Shown: in pieces, positions 11,000 to 22,797 of the stretch
Numbering within the stretch: position 1 is the first letter of the stretch
Layout of the letters: each line of letters opens with the position of its first letter
Assembly: GCA_015680685.1 (NCBI GenBank)
Contig: MNCI01015761.1
Location: 1-62,000 of the forward strand
Length of the DNA: 62,000 nt
From: Gnetum montanum
Taxonomy: Eukaryota; Streptophyta; Gnetopsida; Gnetales; Gnetaceae
Direction of reading: 5' to 3'
Translations under genes and position numbers: made by a program
The notes under the pieces: model-generated
Database searches by the model: none
Told to the model about the DNA's origin: nothing
Seen by the model: the letters and a program-made list of their open reading frames with translations, nothing else

Positions 11000-13288
11000 A
11001 CTCGGCTGAGGTGTCAGTTGTAAGTTAATAGCCCTAGTAGTGTTTCGTTGCTATGGTTGTGGCAGTATCTCTCCCTACATCAAAGGTGCAGGTGGCAACT
11101 AAGTGGGGTGTTGTGGAGGAGTGGAAGGAGAAGGTGATGGAGGATAGAAGAGATGTGGGTTTTCCCCCTGGGTGTTGGAGATTGAGGGAAAAAATACTCC
11201 GAGGGGTGGTAATGACTTTGAAACGCCACATGAATGGAAGAGTCCCATGGTGAGAATGGTTGCTGAATGTAGTACCCATAAGGATCTGGTTGCTTGTAAA
11301 GGTACTGCTGCCTTGGAGGTGGCATCCTCCATGTTTGTGGATGCTACCACCGTTGGAAGTATTCGTATGGTTGTAGTGTCGCTCCACTTGGATAGTATCC
11401 TTGTTGCTGCTAGTGGAATCGCCTGGGATTGCCTTGTGGATAAGGCAACCTTTGGGGTGTTTGTTGCTGTGCCAAGCAAGGGTTTAATGCGTACACCCTA
11501 GAATCTTGAAGGTGTAACACCACAAGGCAACATCCTTAAGGATGTTCATATTGGCATATGCCACATTCATCTTCCTCCTCGATGTCAGAGTCTGCAACCT
11601 GCTCTGCTACAGCAACCTTGCCCTTTCCCTTATATTGGGCATGTTCAGCTTTCTTCTTCCTGCATCGATCATGGTCATTACCTTGTTCTCTGGATTCCTT
11701 TGTGATTTTCAACACTTTTTGGACTCTTTCGTCCAAGGAATCCTACATCTTATCCACCTTTGCCAAAATTTCAGATGCGAAATTTTGTAACGACAAGGTC
11801 TTTTGGTTTACCGCTGCTTCCAGCGATGATTCTTCCTCCTCATCACAAAAACGTACTTCCCTTTTCTTGAGGGAAGGATCTTGGTTGAATTCTTCTACAC
11901 TCTCCTTTTTTCTAAGTTCTCCTTCCTCCTTGGCCAACTGTTCAATGAGGAATTGCAATTGATGGGCCCTTAGCTCCAACAGTCAGCCCTGGGCGTACAT
12001 GCCTAGGGTCTTTCTCATTCAAAATGAAGCCCATCAATGATGTGGCGAATCTGTGCCCACTGAAAATAACCATAACTAGGACACTGATGCAACAATGAGT
12101 AGTATCTGCTCATGGCGGCATTCAAGGGTTCATGATTTCCTTGTTTCTAGCCTTGGATCTGTTTTCTCAGGTTCGCCACTCTAGAGTATGTTTGATACTT
12201 ATCATTGAAAATTTCAAGCATCGTACTCCATCTTCTGATTGATTCCAGCTCCAAGGACCAGTAGCAACTTTTAGCTTCTTTGATGAGCATGCGAGGGAAT
12301 AGCTTTAGCTTCTGCCAATCATTGTCAATGTTTTACAAGGTGCAGGCATCATGGAATGCTTGTAGGTGATTCTACAGATCATAGTTGTATCCCCCTTCAA
12401 ATCTGTGGATGTTTTTCATATCAACATGCTTGATTCAGCTATCCTTCATGTGCCTACTGGGGATTTGAACTACCTGAGCGATCTGGAGCATACTCCAGGT
12501 AACCAACAATGGCTCATCTAAATCATAGTCCAGCTGGGGACCATGATGTCTATGACAATTCTGGCTATCTCTCCTTTCATGCTAGTGAGCATCATGTGAT
12601 TGTTCACCTGCTTCCTCACGTTGTCCCTTCCAAACCTTTTTGCCACCATCCTTTCTCTCCCTCCTACCTTGGTTACGATCAGAGCCTGAGTTGGATGAAG
12701 GAGAAGGAGAGTGAGAGGATGGGGAAGAAGGAGAGGGATCTCTCCCTCTACCCTGATGAAGGTCCCGATCGTCCCGTTCATCTTTGCTATGTGATCCTCC
12801 ATCCCCTTGGGGATCTTAGCCACCTAGATGCTTGGACTGAATCATGGAATGGAGGACCTGCTGGCACAAGGGAAGTTCGGTTGAATGGATGTCATGAAAG
12901 ATGGGATCCCTTTCGTCCTACAGCCCTTGTGAGAATAAAGGATTACTAAATTTTTTCCCCTTTAGTTGTTCATATCTATCCACCTACTGCTGATCTCTCG
13001 CTCATTGAGCCTCAGTGGGACAATAGTCCTAGTAGTCATGGTTCTGCATGACATACTTTACTCCAAGGTCCTGGATGCCCAATCTGCCAAGATTGTGAAA
13101 TAGCATTGCAGGAGCTGATCGATTGAGGGGGGGTGTACAATATGGCCCTCCATGTCCCGCCATCATAGATGCTCATCCTAATGTAGGATGAACGTGAAAT
13201 CAGGGATGTACTCATCAGGATGCTTGTATACCACGCCACACTCCTGTGGCACCAGTGGGGTGGATATCTCCCTCCTGCGAGAAGACAT
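11000..13288 (-). pseudogene. Element A gag
   Basis: Starts at ATG 13288 (MSSRRREISTPLVPQECG). The capsid core near 12200-12040 reads TYSRVANLRKQIQG and SRYYSLLHQCPSYGYF, then HIIDGLHFE, which align with the gag of element C (35580 onward). Near 11979-11915 comes ELRAHQLQFLIEQLAKEEGE, also matching C, then a charged coiled-coil-like stretch and a possible degenerate zinc knuckle CGICQYEH near 11580-11550. The end is rich in Q, H, S and P. Stops and frameshifts break it repeatedly. Confidence 0.75.
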
Positions 13289-13433
13289 ATTGGACGTTAG
13301 ATGGTCCATGTAATCGATGTACCTTACTACTAACTTTAATCTGCCTAGCGTGTGTAAATATTTCTATCCTTGGTCCATTCCAACGACTTAAATGATAATT
13401 TCACTACGGTTGGATGATGCATGTAAGACTTAA

Positions 13434-13454
13434 CAGTCCTCAGTAACAGTGCCA
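13434..13454 (-). other. Primer-binding site of element A
   Basis: On the sense strand, one base after the LTR end, the sequence reads TGGCACTGTTACTGAGGACT. It resembles the common gypsy primer site TGGCGCCGTTGCCGGGGAC, with the differences being mostly transitions of the kind expected from cytosine deamination. Many Athila-type elements use this site. Confidence 0.65.
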
Positions 13455-13455
13455 A

Positions 13456-14372
13456 TGATGAGTGGTTAGGTACCCCTACACCCAACCATACAAATCAAGG
13501 GTGTTCACACGCAACTTGGTAGAATTCCATAGACTATAAGCACTTAACATACATTAGACCCTAACCAGCGAAACCTTTGGGTTAGAACGGTCGCTATCTT
13601 CCTAATCTCACTTGTGATGTTCTATTTATGATGGTTAAGTGAGATTAAGGATAATTATTTTTATATCTTTTTGCATATCTTTTGACGACTAATTAAGGTA
13701 TGAAAAGTAAGGAATAAACTATTATCTAATCTATAATTATCCTAGCTTATACTCTAACTATTCCTAGCATAAGTATCTGATCCCATCTTCTGAACATGTT
13801 ATGAGCATCTCTTAACACTCCTGGGTGACCAGACGTTAAGCTTCACTGGGCTTACCAAGTGTTTGATTTATGTTCGAGATGCTCATACTTATGGCCTTTA
13901 CGAACTATGAATAAGTGATAGCAATCAATATAATAATAATAGAAACTTAAGTAATTGACATGTAACTAACAAAGCATAAAACATCTTAAGCTACTGAATG
14001 CATAAAATAGCTAAGTCCAAAATGCTGCAAGGAATGCTTGAATAGTTCATCTTTATTGTTGTCACACCAATGGGCTCAGATACATCAACGCTCGAATAAA
14101 GAGCCGATCACTTTTCTTACACCTGCTGCGGGCACTTGGAAAATATTCTATCTCTTGCTTGAACAAATTGCAACAGCTTCGCTACAAGTAACTGAAAGAT
14201 GCCTAAATGAGGCAGAAGGCCCTCTTATTTATAAGTCGAGATAGGTGGCTACATAAATGGGGCCATGTCGACGTAGGGAGGCTACGTTGATGGGCCTACA
14301 TAGACAAAGTTGCATATACGCAACCCCGTATAGGTGGCCCAGTTGACACATTGACTTAATGACACTTCATTA
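13456..14372 (-). repeat. Element A LTR (5' LTR on the sense strand)
   Basis: 917 bp, homologous to 1742-2643, starting TGATGAGTGG and ending CTTCATTA, where the terminal CA has become TA. GTAGA at 14373-14377 follows it directly. The U3 repeats are more worn here than in the other LTR. Confidence 0.9.
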
Positions 14373-14377
14373 GTAGA
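14373..14377. repeat. Right target-site duplication of element A (GTAGA)
   Basis: Second copy of GTAGA, matching 1737-1741. The copia integrase frame resumes directly after it. Confidence 0.9.
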
Positions 14378-15830
14378 TAATGGTGGGGAATTCTATTTAG
14401 ATGAATTTAAAAGGTTTTGTAAGACTTATAGTATTTTCAAGCAAAAGAGCATTCTAAGCATTCCATAACAAAATGGAGTTATGGAATTAATGAATAGAAC
14501 ACTCTTGGAATGAGCTTAGTATATGCTTAGTGATACTTTTCTTGAAAAGGAATTTTGGGTAGAAGTTGAAATGACATCTTGCTACTTAATCAACAAAATG
14601 CCCTCATCATCATTGGATGGTAGAATCTAACAAGACATATGGTCTATTAAGAAAGTTTCATTAGATCATTTAAGAGTATTTGGGAGTATAGCTTATTGTC
14701 ATATATCTAAAAAATGTAGATGTATTTTTCTTGGATATAATCATAGGGTAAAAGATATAATCTATGGAATCCTTGTGCTAACAAATTTTTTTATAGTAGA
14801 GATGTCGTGTTTATGGAATCATCTTAGCCTAACAAAATTGAGGAAAATAATCTAGAAAAATCTCACTATGATATTGACCAAAACCAACTACACAAAAAGT
14901 TGATGATGAATCTAATGGTGGAAAAGATTTGGCTTAAGAAGAAGATCAGCCATTAAGAAGGTCAAGTTAGGTATGACAAATATGTGAGTATTTAGATTCA
15001 TATGTTTTTTGTATTAGTAACACTACTCAAACATGTAAAGAAGGACAAAATTCAAAAGTTAGTAAAGCTTACAAAAATGATATGAATGAGGAAATGAAAT
15101 CACTAAATGAAAAATAAGACATTGAACTTGGTAAACTTCCTCTTGGAAGAAAACTTGTTGGGTGTAGATGGCTTTTTAGGATAAAAGAGGGAGGAGTATA
15201 CAAGGCAAGGCTAGTAGCAAAAGGATACTCTCAAAAGGAGGGTATTGACTATGAAGAAGTTCTTGTACTAGTTGTAAAGTTAACATGCATAAGATCTCTA
15301 ATGTCCTTTTTGGATGCTTTGGTTCTTGAACTTGAATAGATAAATGTTAAGACTGCATTTCTTTATAGAGATCTTGATGATGAAATCTACATGCAACAAC
15401 CTAAAGGCTATGCAGATAAAGGTAAGAAGAACATGGTATGTCACTTGATGAAATCTTTGTATGGGTTGAAACAATCCCCTATGATATGATATAAGACATT
15501 TGATTCTTGCATGATAAGGTTTGATTTTATAATGGCTAATAATGATCCTTGTATTTATCTAAAGAAGGATTTACAAATCTACTTGATTCTACTATTATAT
15601 GTTGATGATATGTTGACAATAGGGAACAATATGTAAGAAATTACTAAGTTGAAATGCTACCTATCATCTCAATTTGAAATGAAGGACGTTGGTGTCAAAA
15701 AGAAAATCTTGAGCATGGAAATTAAAAGAGATAGAAAAAGGCAAAAACCATGGCTTAGTCAATCTGCACATATTAATAAAGTTTTAGAAAAGCCCATTGA
15801 AATAGTAAGAGAAAAGGAAGTTACCTAGAC
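14378..15830 (+). pseudogene. copia integrase C-terminal part and reverse transcriptase
   Basis: Resumes with NGGEF and continues through QNGVMELMNRTLLE, with the catalytic Glu kept, then FGSIAYCHISKK and a degraded linker. Reverse transcriptase starts about 15110: LPLGRKLVGCRWLFRIK, ARLVAKGYSQKEGIDY, VKTAFLYRDLDDEIYMQQPK, SLYGLKQS and the catalytic LLYVDDMLTIG near 15590-15625, whose YVDD is intact. Stops interrupt it, for example after DALVLELE and in QSPMI. RNase H is not recognised beyond 15830. Confidence 0.88.
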
Positions 15831-16110
15831 AAGAAACTTTTGTTTATGGTTCTAATAGTGAAACTTTTTGCAAGTTAATGCCAATCACTTCAGGTGATGT
15901 AGAGTTAATTTATGGTAGTCCCTTGTAATGGTGGGACTAGGAAAAATTGCCTAAACAATAGTGGGATAGCAAATAATAATAATAATAATAATAATAAACT
16001 GAAAAAAGAGGTAAGATAAAATCCAACCCCATTCACTCATCTAATGGAAAATGCTATTTGATGTTTATATTGGGGTGATGTTATCATTTTTCCATCCACC
16101 TATTATTTGT
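15831..16110. other. Intergenic stretch with an AAT microsatellite
   Basis: No gene seen. About eight AAT units lie near 15976-16000. The bases 16005-16060 (AAACTGAAAAAAGAGGTAAG, then CTAATGGAAAATGCT) have a diverged second copy at 16498-16555, so the intervening 490 bp is flanked by direct repeats. Confidence 0.5.
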
Positions 16111-16497
16111 GTTTGTGAAGTATGAGGGAGTAAATAGGGAAGAAGATTAAGTAAATAAGGTTGATGTGTTGAGTTTTGTGAGGTTATTCATTCTTTTAAT
16201 AAGCAATAAAAATGTTATTTTTTTTCTCAATTGCAAATAATTCGTAACCTGCAATAAGGTGTCATTTTTAAGTGAAATGATTTAATCAGGTATTTTATGC
16301 GGCAATTTTATATATTCAGGACTTGTGTGTATAATCATAAATGCGAAAGCTGCTGGTGCTAACAGTATAAACAATAGCACTCCATTAGATGTGTCATGTG
16401 TGAACGGGGTCGGCTGTTTTTCTTTGTCCCACTGCTGCTCAGCGGTGGTGCATCCAGAAAAACCGTCCAATCATAGCGGGATCGATTAAAAAAGTCA
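16111..16497. repeat. 387-bp segment duplicated at 6238-6624 (copy outside element A)
   Basis: Same orientation and almost identical to the copy inside element A, with two differences by eye. This copy lies in unique-looking sequence between the copia remnant and the DUF247 pseudogene, so it is the more likely source. It holds the same 62-residue minus-strand frame (16470-16282) with a hydrophobic segment. Confidence 0.85.
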
Positions 16498-17081
16498 TAA
16501 ACCGAAAAAAGAGGTGAGCGGAAATCCGATTCACACGTGTAATGGAAAACGCTTTGAAGTTTGAATGAGTGTTTTATGTGTGTCTTATGCATTTATGATA
16601 CACAGCATAGGGAATATGAGCTTCATTTATGTTGTCTTTTTTGCATCAGCACTCTCAACATCAAGCCGTTGAACTTTTATGATATATAAGTGATTAATAA
16701 TAGACTCATCAACATCTGCGCTGACGTTTGATCACAGTCCAGTTAACAACCATTTGGTCACAGTCCAGTTAACAAAACGTACGCGAGTAGAGTAGCTGGT
16801 TTGATGGTTGATAGCATAGAATCTTGATAACAGAGGCCGATGATGCAGTCAAGAATGGAGAACGGTTTCCAGCTGCTCTTAGACACAAACAAAGAGGGAG
16901 ATGATTATCCAAGGTATAGTTAAATAAATTACTAACGAAAAGCCTTTATCTCTTTACATCTTTTCAGGGAGATGTGCTGATGGTCCAGCACGGAAGCAAA
17001 AGAAAGTCGATTTAAACCGTGCGTGGCAGGTTCAATTTAAACTTTGTGTCTGTCTGTGTGTTTTGCAGAATTTCCAAAGCC

Positions 17082-18712
17082 ATGGTTCAAGGAGATGGGC
17101 ATGTAAGTATCGATATCACTGTTGATGAACTGCTTAAAATGAGAAGATACTTACATGCTTAAAAACAAGGAGCATGGCCCCTGCATTTTGAGAGTGCCTG
17201 AGTTTTTGAAAGAGCAGAAGACAGAGGGTTATTATGTTCCTCAGCTGGTTGGGCTGGGTCCCTACCATCATCACCAATCCAACCCCAAACTTCGATCTCA
17301 GATCTCACAAACTCAAGGCGCTTGACAACGTTCTATGCAGATCGCTGGCACATCAGGGTTTGGAAGCCACGCCTGAATCTATGACAGATTTGCTCCAACA
17401 ATTGCGTGGTTTTGCCAGCTCTTTGGAACGGGAAATTAAAGCTTCCTACCCTGGAGACTTTGATTTTGTTGCAGATGCCTTCATTTTGGATGCTGTTTTA
17501 CTTCGGCAACTGTGCATGTGTCCCATGGACCAGAACAGCAGCGATGGCTTGTATCCCTTCTTTGATGATAGAACGTTGCAGACGTCCGTGGGTTTGGTAG
17601 TGTGAAGAGATTTGTTCAAACTGGAAAATCAGATTCCGTTGTTTCTCCTACAAGAGTTAAGCAACTGGAAAGGCCTGTTCCAGAGCGCACCACAGAGACT
17701 CTCAGTGCATCCTTATCAATGGATTATTTCGAATCAAGGTGGATGTAAATATTCTGTCGATGCTCCTGAAGCATGACCTCGAATCTCGACACATGTTAGA
17801 AGGGGGTATCGCTGCATTGTGAAATCCATCCGGTAAGTTTAATGACCGAACGACTACCTGTAAATCTCTCCCCACAATTTACCGCTTACAAATATATATA
17901 TGTTTTACAATTGAATGATCGAGTAACGTAGCTGCCAATAAATTTTTTGCTTATTTAATTATCATTTATTTTTAACCTTGTTACAATAAAATAGGGTCAT
18001 TAGCTATAACTTTATTTATTTGCAATGGATTTCTTGCCATGGATTTCTTAAAACAGGAATGCAGTAATATTTTTTTTAGACTTATTCTCCATCTCTTTGC
18101 ACATCACCAACAAATCTAAAAGGTTATGCCTGCAGCTTATACGAAATAGCAAGTGTTTCAAGTCTTCTTCCAATGTATATTGTGCAGTTTATATTTTATA
18201 TGACATTCAACATCTATCTAACCTTTTGCATTTCTGACATTTATATTTTTAAAAAAATTGTCTTAAGTCCTTCTGCCATTTATGTTCTTTTTTAAAAAAA
18301 AAAAATTATCTTCAACACCGTATAGAATAACAAGGCTAATTGCTGTTGCCTAAAATTTACGTTCATTATAATGTATAAAAACATCCTTACGGTGTGGCAA
18401 ACGCAGAAGTGAAGATGCATACGGTGAGGACAAAGCTGCTCAAGATTGGCAGAGCTCCAGATTTTGGAACTTCTGTAAACGCAAAACGACTGAATCTGGG
18501 GAACCGGATGAGCTGCTTTGGACTATGCCAACAGCAAAAGAGCTGAGGAGAGGAGGAATTATTATGAAGGCATCATACAACGACAACCAACTGTGCCTTA
18601 AGGAAGTATGGTTTGCGCTTGAGCGCTTATCTGCATCTTCCCCAGCTTCACTTACATGACAACTCGGAAATGATGTTGAGAAACGTCATGGCATTTGAAG
18701 AATGATACAATT
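17082..18712 (+). pseudogene. DUF247 pseudogene 1 (two exons)
   Basis: Homologous to the gene at 19662-21096. It begins at ATG 17082 (MVQGDGHVSIDI) in good context, just after a splice-acceptor-like TTTTGCAG. A frame then reads GYYVPQLVGLGPYHHH near 17228-17275, a frameshift follows near 17290, and 17290-17602 is open (RSHKLKALDNVLCRSLAHQG, then FDFVADAFILDAVLLRQLC). A TGA at 17603 sits where the intact gene has Arg. Exon 1 ends at 17832 with a CGGTAAGT donor matching the intact gene's. Exon 2 starts near 18405 and carries MPTAKELRRGGI, with another frameshift before a match to the intact gene's MLRNVMAFEE block. Its intron is about 570 bp, against 70 bp in the intact gene. Confidence 0.88.
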
Positions 18713-19661
18713 CGTAACGAAAATCAAAACATAGCACGGATATTGTCCATGCCTTTAAATAAACATATAGTAAAATTTAAACGAATAGGAAATATAAAGC
18801 ACTAAACTATTCAAAAATTATCTGTCATCCCACCATTCCTACCTTCACCCATATTAATAAAGGAATTTTACTGCCACTTCTATGTCCAAATTGTTTTTGT
18901 CCATCTTTTTACATATTGAACTATGTCTCTTTGAAGTTTTAATGCATATATTATGCAAGAAATTTCACGATCCTATTTAACAAGAGGCAAATTCAAGATC
19001 ATAAAAAGATATGTTTCAATGGACTTATATAAGCTTCAATCATATATAAAACAGTTCTATGCTTTATCAAAATCTTACAACCAAAAAGTGTGTATGATTT
19101 GTTTTTGATGTTTGATCAATTTATAGAATTCATCTTTACTTTTCATAAAAATGTAATATATGTTTAATAGATCCTATAAGTTTTTAGATATAATTCCTTC
19201 ATTAATTAATAATTACTTAATAAAAAATTATTAAAAATTTTAAAAAAACTATTTTAAAAACTAAAGACCTGAAATCATAGGCCTAAGCTGAAAGCTGAAA
19301 ATAATACAAATCCATAGAAGTGATTTAGATTACTCCTGTAAGAGTGAAACCCAAACGTAATCCACAAATCAACATATGGGTGTATCAGGTGAATTCAAAC
19401 AAGAATCCAAACGTAATCCACAAATCAACCTATGGGTGTATCAGGTGAATTCAAACAAGAATCCAACATACATCCTTGCACCTAAAACTAAACTTTTTTA
19501 ATTTAAAAACTTAAATGCACAACTCTGCATCTAAAAGCTCGGTAACCCCAACACGCCCTAAGGGACGCCAGCGCATTAACAAAGACAACCCGATTATTTG
19601 CTTAAAGCGATGAAAAGAGTCAGACAGACACATTTCAATACTACTAATAATAACACTGAAG
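18713..19661. other. AT-rich intergenic DNA
   Basis: No gene seen between the two convergent DUF247 copies, apart from the tandem duplication at 19351-19462. The intact gene's 3' UTR should lie within the last few hundred bases. Confidence 0.6.
19351..19462. repeat. 56-bp tandem duplication
   Basis: Two units starting CCAAACGTAATCCACAAATC at 19351 and 19407 are almost identical (one A/C difference seen). It lies about 200 bp beyond the DUF247 stop codon, possibly within its 3' UTR. Confidence 0.85.
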
Positions 19662-21096
19662 TCATTTGACAGCGTAGACAGTCTGAACAACCTCACAGAC
19701 AAGTAAGACTACTGCAACAATGGTTGCGCAGGCATACCATGGATTTGCAAAATGAGTTTGAATGAAATCACGAAGCATCACTCTGAGCGAGCTCCTGTAA
19801 TATGCCCTTACCTCTTTCACGATCTCATCATTGATTTCGTACATGTCGACTGGTATGATAAACATCTGAACGCGGTTGAAAAGATGTGCAACACTCTCGT
19901 CGTTTTCCAGCAAATTATTTATAATGCCCTGCTTCACCAGAATAGCTGCGTCTGCCTCAGTGCGGATGAGCTGCGACATGAGAACCATGTATCGGTTGAA
20001 GAAGCGTTCCTCCGTTTCAACGCAAAATTCTTCGTATGCCATTAAGTTTCTCAATATCACTTCGGAGTTATCGTCTACAGTCATCTTTGGAAGATAGAGA
20101 TGACCCCTCAGCCTAAACCGTCCTTTTTTGAAGCGCAGGTTGTTGTTGTCCTCGTTTGATGATGCAGGATGCACAACGATTCCTACTTTGTCCAGCTCTT
20201 TTGCTGCTGGAATTATCCAGTTATCGTTTTCGCCGTCCTGCTTCTCCTTGTTTTTCCTGGAATAGACTCTTTCCACAATACCAAGCACAAAAGGGGATAT
20301 ATTCCATAAACTGCATATTCCATAAAATTCGCTAAATTGTGATGACATATCAACTCAATAAAGAAAGCCTGTTGACTTACCGCATCGATTTGAATATGCA
20401 GCGATATAAACAATCTATCAAGTGTTTTGGCCTACGCTCATCCTCCATCACCTGCCGTAGATTTTCAACCCCTTCAAGGAATCCAAATGATTCAAATATC
20501 GGCGCAAAATCAAAGTCACAAGGATTATTTCCAGGAAGAAGAAACATGCCTTTCCACGTGATCAACTCACGCAGGAGAAGAAGCGGAATCTGATTCTCCA
20601 GTTTAAGTAAGTCTCGCCGGACAGAAAAACCCACACACGTGGAATACATTCTGCAATCTAGGAGGGGATGCAAACGATCGCTCTTCATGGATTTGCTGTT
20701 AGAAAAGCAGAACTCGAGGAGGAAAACAGCGTCTAACATGAAGACATCTGCATCAAACATAAAATCTTCAGAGTAGCATGTTTTGATTTCGTTTTCAAAA
20801 GAGGTCACATAAACATGCAGTTGTCGCAGCAAATCCTTAACATTTTCATCCGTGGCTTCCAAACCCTGGCGATCCAGCGATCGTCCTAAAGCGCGGTCAA
20901 GGGCCTTGGATTTGTGAGATCCGACGCGGAAGTCGGAGTTGAGGAGGTGGTGGTGATATGGACCTAGGCCAACCACTTCGGGATCATAAGCGTCTCGTTT
21001 CAGTTTTTTCAGAATCTCGAGCACTCTCACAATACAGGGCAGAGGCTCTGTAATAATATCAATCGCTACCTGGACATCCCCACCTCCCTCAGCCAT
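19662..21096 (-). CDS. DUF247 family protein, intact, two exons
   Basis: Exon 1 runs 21096-20381 and exon 2 runs 20310-19662. The intron (20380-20311, 70 bp) has donor GTAAGT and acceptor ATATGCAG, and splicing keeps one frame of 454 aa. I start at ATG 21096 (GCCATGG context); the frame extends upstream but without another ATG. The N terminus has PEVVGLGPYHHH (residues 39-50) and KALDRALGR, the middle ENQIPLLLLREL, and exon 2 has IPAAKELDKVGI and RNLMAYEEFC, all hallmarks of the plant DUF247 family. The tail YACATIVAVVLLVCEVVQTV is a single membrane span, the family's usual end. Biochemical function is unknown; in grasses DUF247 genes belong to the self-incompatibility loci, which says nothing direct about this copy. 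Length is normal for the family. Confidence 0.9.
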
Positions 21097-21155
21097 GGCT
21101 ATACGTGGATGCTCTGCAACGCAGACTGAAGTTTCTCTGTACACGCTTCTAATTG

Positions 21156-21360
21156 AGTTCTGTTTCTCTGTGAAATCATCAACCCTTCAGTTCTGTTTCT
21201 CTGTGAAATCATGAGTTCTGTTTCTCTGTGAAATCATCAACCCTTCAGTTCTGTTTCTCTGTGAAATCATCAGTTCTGTTTCTCTGTGAAATCATCAACC
21301 CTTCAGTTCTGTTTCTCTGTGAAATCATCAGTTCTGTTTCTCTGTGAAATCATCAACCCA
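21156..21360. repeat. Higher-order tandem repeat upstream of the DUF247 gene
   Basis: Seven copies of the 24-bp core AGTTCTGTTTCTCTGTGAAA(TCAT) alternate between a long spacer (CAACCCTTC) and a single base, giving a 58-bp dimer repeated about 3.5 times (starts 21156, 21214, 21272, 21330). It begins 60 bp upstream of the start codon, in the probable 5' UTR or promoter. DUF247 pseudogene 2 has one homologous unit upstream (25660-25685). Confidence 0.92.
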
Positions 21361-22797
21361 TCTGGAAGAAAAACAATAAAAACAGAGATGATTCAATAAC
21401 CATAGTCCCTGATATAGCACTATGTGAATAAGGATTTGCTAAGAAATAAAGTAAAGCACGAATAAGGTAATGATGACTCCACCTCCAAAGCGGCTGCATA
21501 ACATTTTTTCCTCTCACCTTCTTATTTTTCTGTGCGTTAGCGGAGAGGTAAAGAGAATCACCTTGTGCAATGTTAAAGCCCCCGCTCAGCCCGCCCTGGG
21601 CTGGTGACCTGGTGCTATGGGTATGGAGCCTCAAATCCATGGGCGGGCCATTGCTAAAGAGTCCGTGTTTTGGGATAAGGCGTACGTGTTGTTGGGATAA
21701 GAGGGGACAATGACACGGACTGAAATGTTGTGAGAACACAATCCACTCTTTGGAATTTGGGCATGCTTTCCACGTAAGATTTTGTAGGGCGCTGAGGTCA
21801 TGTATAAAATGATTCTACTCATGAGGTTGTACTAAATTGTCGTATTTAAATTATCTCTTGAACTTTTTCCTTCAGGAACTTTGTATCTCGATATATTATT
21901 TTAAAGGAGCTACTTACACTTTACCGTTACGTGTGATAGGCCTTACAATGATACTTTTTGGGAGAAAAAATTTTCAAGAGCATGATATCCGTAAAATATC
22001 ACTGTCTTTGCCATAAAATTTGATCGTCAAATTCAGGTAATGAAAATAACATAAATCTACCATTGATCTTCATTTTCAACTTTTGGCATCTCTGGCTGAT
22101 TTCCATGTCTCATCAAGTTACGGAAAATACAAAGCATGCCGATGGATATCATTTTCAATGTTAATGTCTTATCATGTTAAAAAAGTACATAAAATTCTTT
22201 AAAATTAATAAATACCTTGTTTGCATGTCTTGGCGTCCGCCAACGCATAAATTCCGTTAGATAAATAAAGGGATTATGAGGGTCACAACCATACATGAGG
22301 CCACGTATAAAAGTACTGGTACTAACATTTCTAGATTGCATTTCGGTATTTTCAAAAGCTTGGAACTGTATTATTTGACATTGATTACTCTAAAATTTAA
22401 AGAAAAATAAATAGTTTATTGTTTTGAAATACAGTGACATAAAAAGGATTTTTTCATTGATGTCTCATCAAGTTATAAAAAATACCAAGTAATTTAACTA
22501 CACGTATATTTCCAAAACATACAATCATCATTACAAAATAATTTAATTACAAGTACACTTCCAAAATATACAACCAACATGGCATGAAAAAACTTATAAA
22601 AGAATATAATAACTATGCTTAAAGTATGACTTGAAATGGTAACATTTTGCCTGCATTCAATTAAATAAATCATATAAAGTCTACAATATATGGATAACTA
22701 TTAAACTAACTATATTTCATCAAAGTTATAAACAAACAATCTATGCAATATAGAATTAATACAAAACAAGTAATACAATTAATATTAAATAATTAAA
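21361..22797. other. AT-rich intergenic DNA
   Basis: No convincing gene. The first few hundred bases would hold the promoter of the minus-strand DUF247 gene; I could not fix a TATA box. Confidence 0.5.

Larger units (their letters stand above)
1742..14372 (-). mobile_element. Element A: nested Ty3/gypsy retrotransposon (12.6 kb)
   Basis: Reading on the minus strand the order is LTR (13456-14372), primer site, gag, protease, reverse transcriptase, RNase H, integrase, a long spacer, a second ORF, polypurine tract and LTR (1742-2643). Perfect 5-bp target duplications flank it. RT and integrase resemble the non-chromovirus (Athila/Tat, OTA) branch of plant Ty3/gypsy: the RT has YSFLDGYSGYN and MPFGLCNAPATFQR, and there is no chromodomain visible at the integrase C terminus. 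The LTRs have drifted visibly apart, so it is old, and all coding parts carry stops or frameshifts. Confidence 0.9.
1..15830 (+). mobile_element. Decayed Ty1/copia retrotransposon, split by nested element A
   Basis: The pieces at 40-1741 and 14378-15830 join in the order expected for Ty1/copia: primer-binding site, gag, GAG-pre-integrase, integrase, then reverse transcriptase. The join falls inside the integrase catalytic core, where the codons for the VDNGGEF motif are divided by element A. The 5' LTR lies at or before the left edge of the window. RNase H and the 3' LTR are not recognisable after about 15830, so the right end looks truncated. Stops and frameshifts are spread throughout, so the element is dead. 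It is older than A, which inserted into it. Confidence 0.85.

Noticed and set aside
11034-12949. Overlapping long frames on both strands at 11.0-12.9 kb
   Set aside because: The region is element A gag on the minus strand; the other frames reflect its low-complexity composition.
15976-16003. AAT microsatellite and the TA run near 53525
   Set aside because: Simple sequence repeats without further structure.
19752-20097. Plus-strand frames within 19752-20097
   Set aside because: Antisense to exon 2 of the DUF247 gene, with no match to a known protein.
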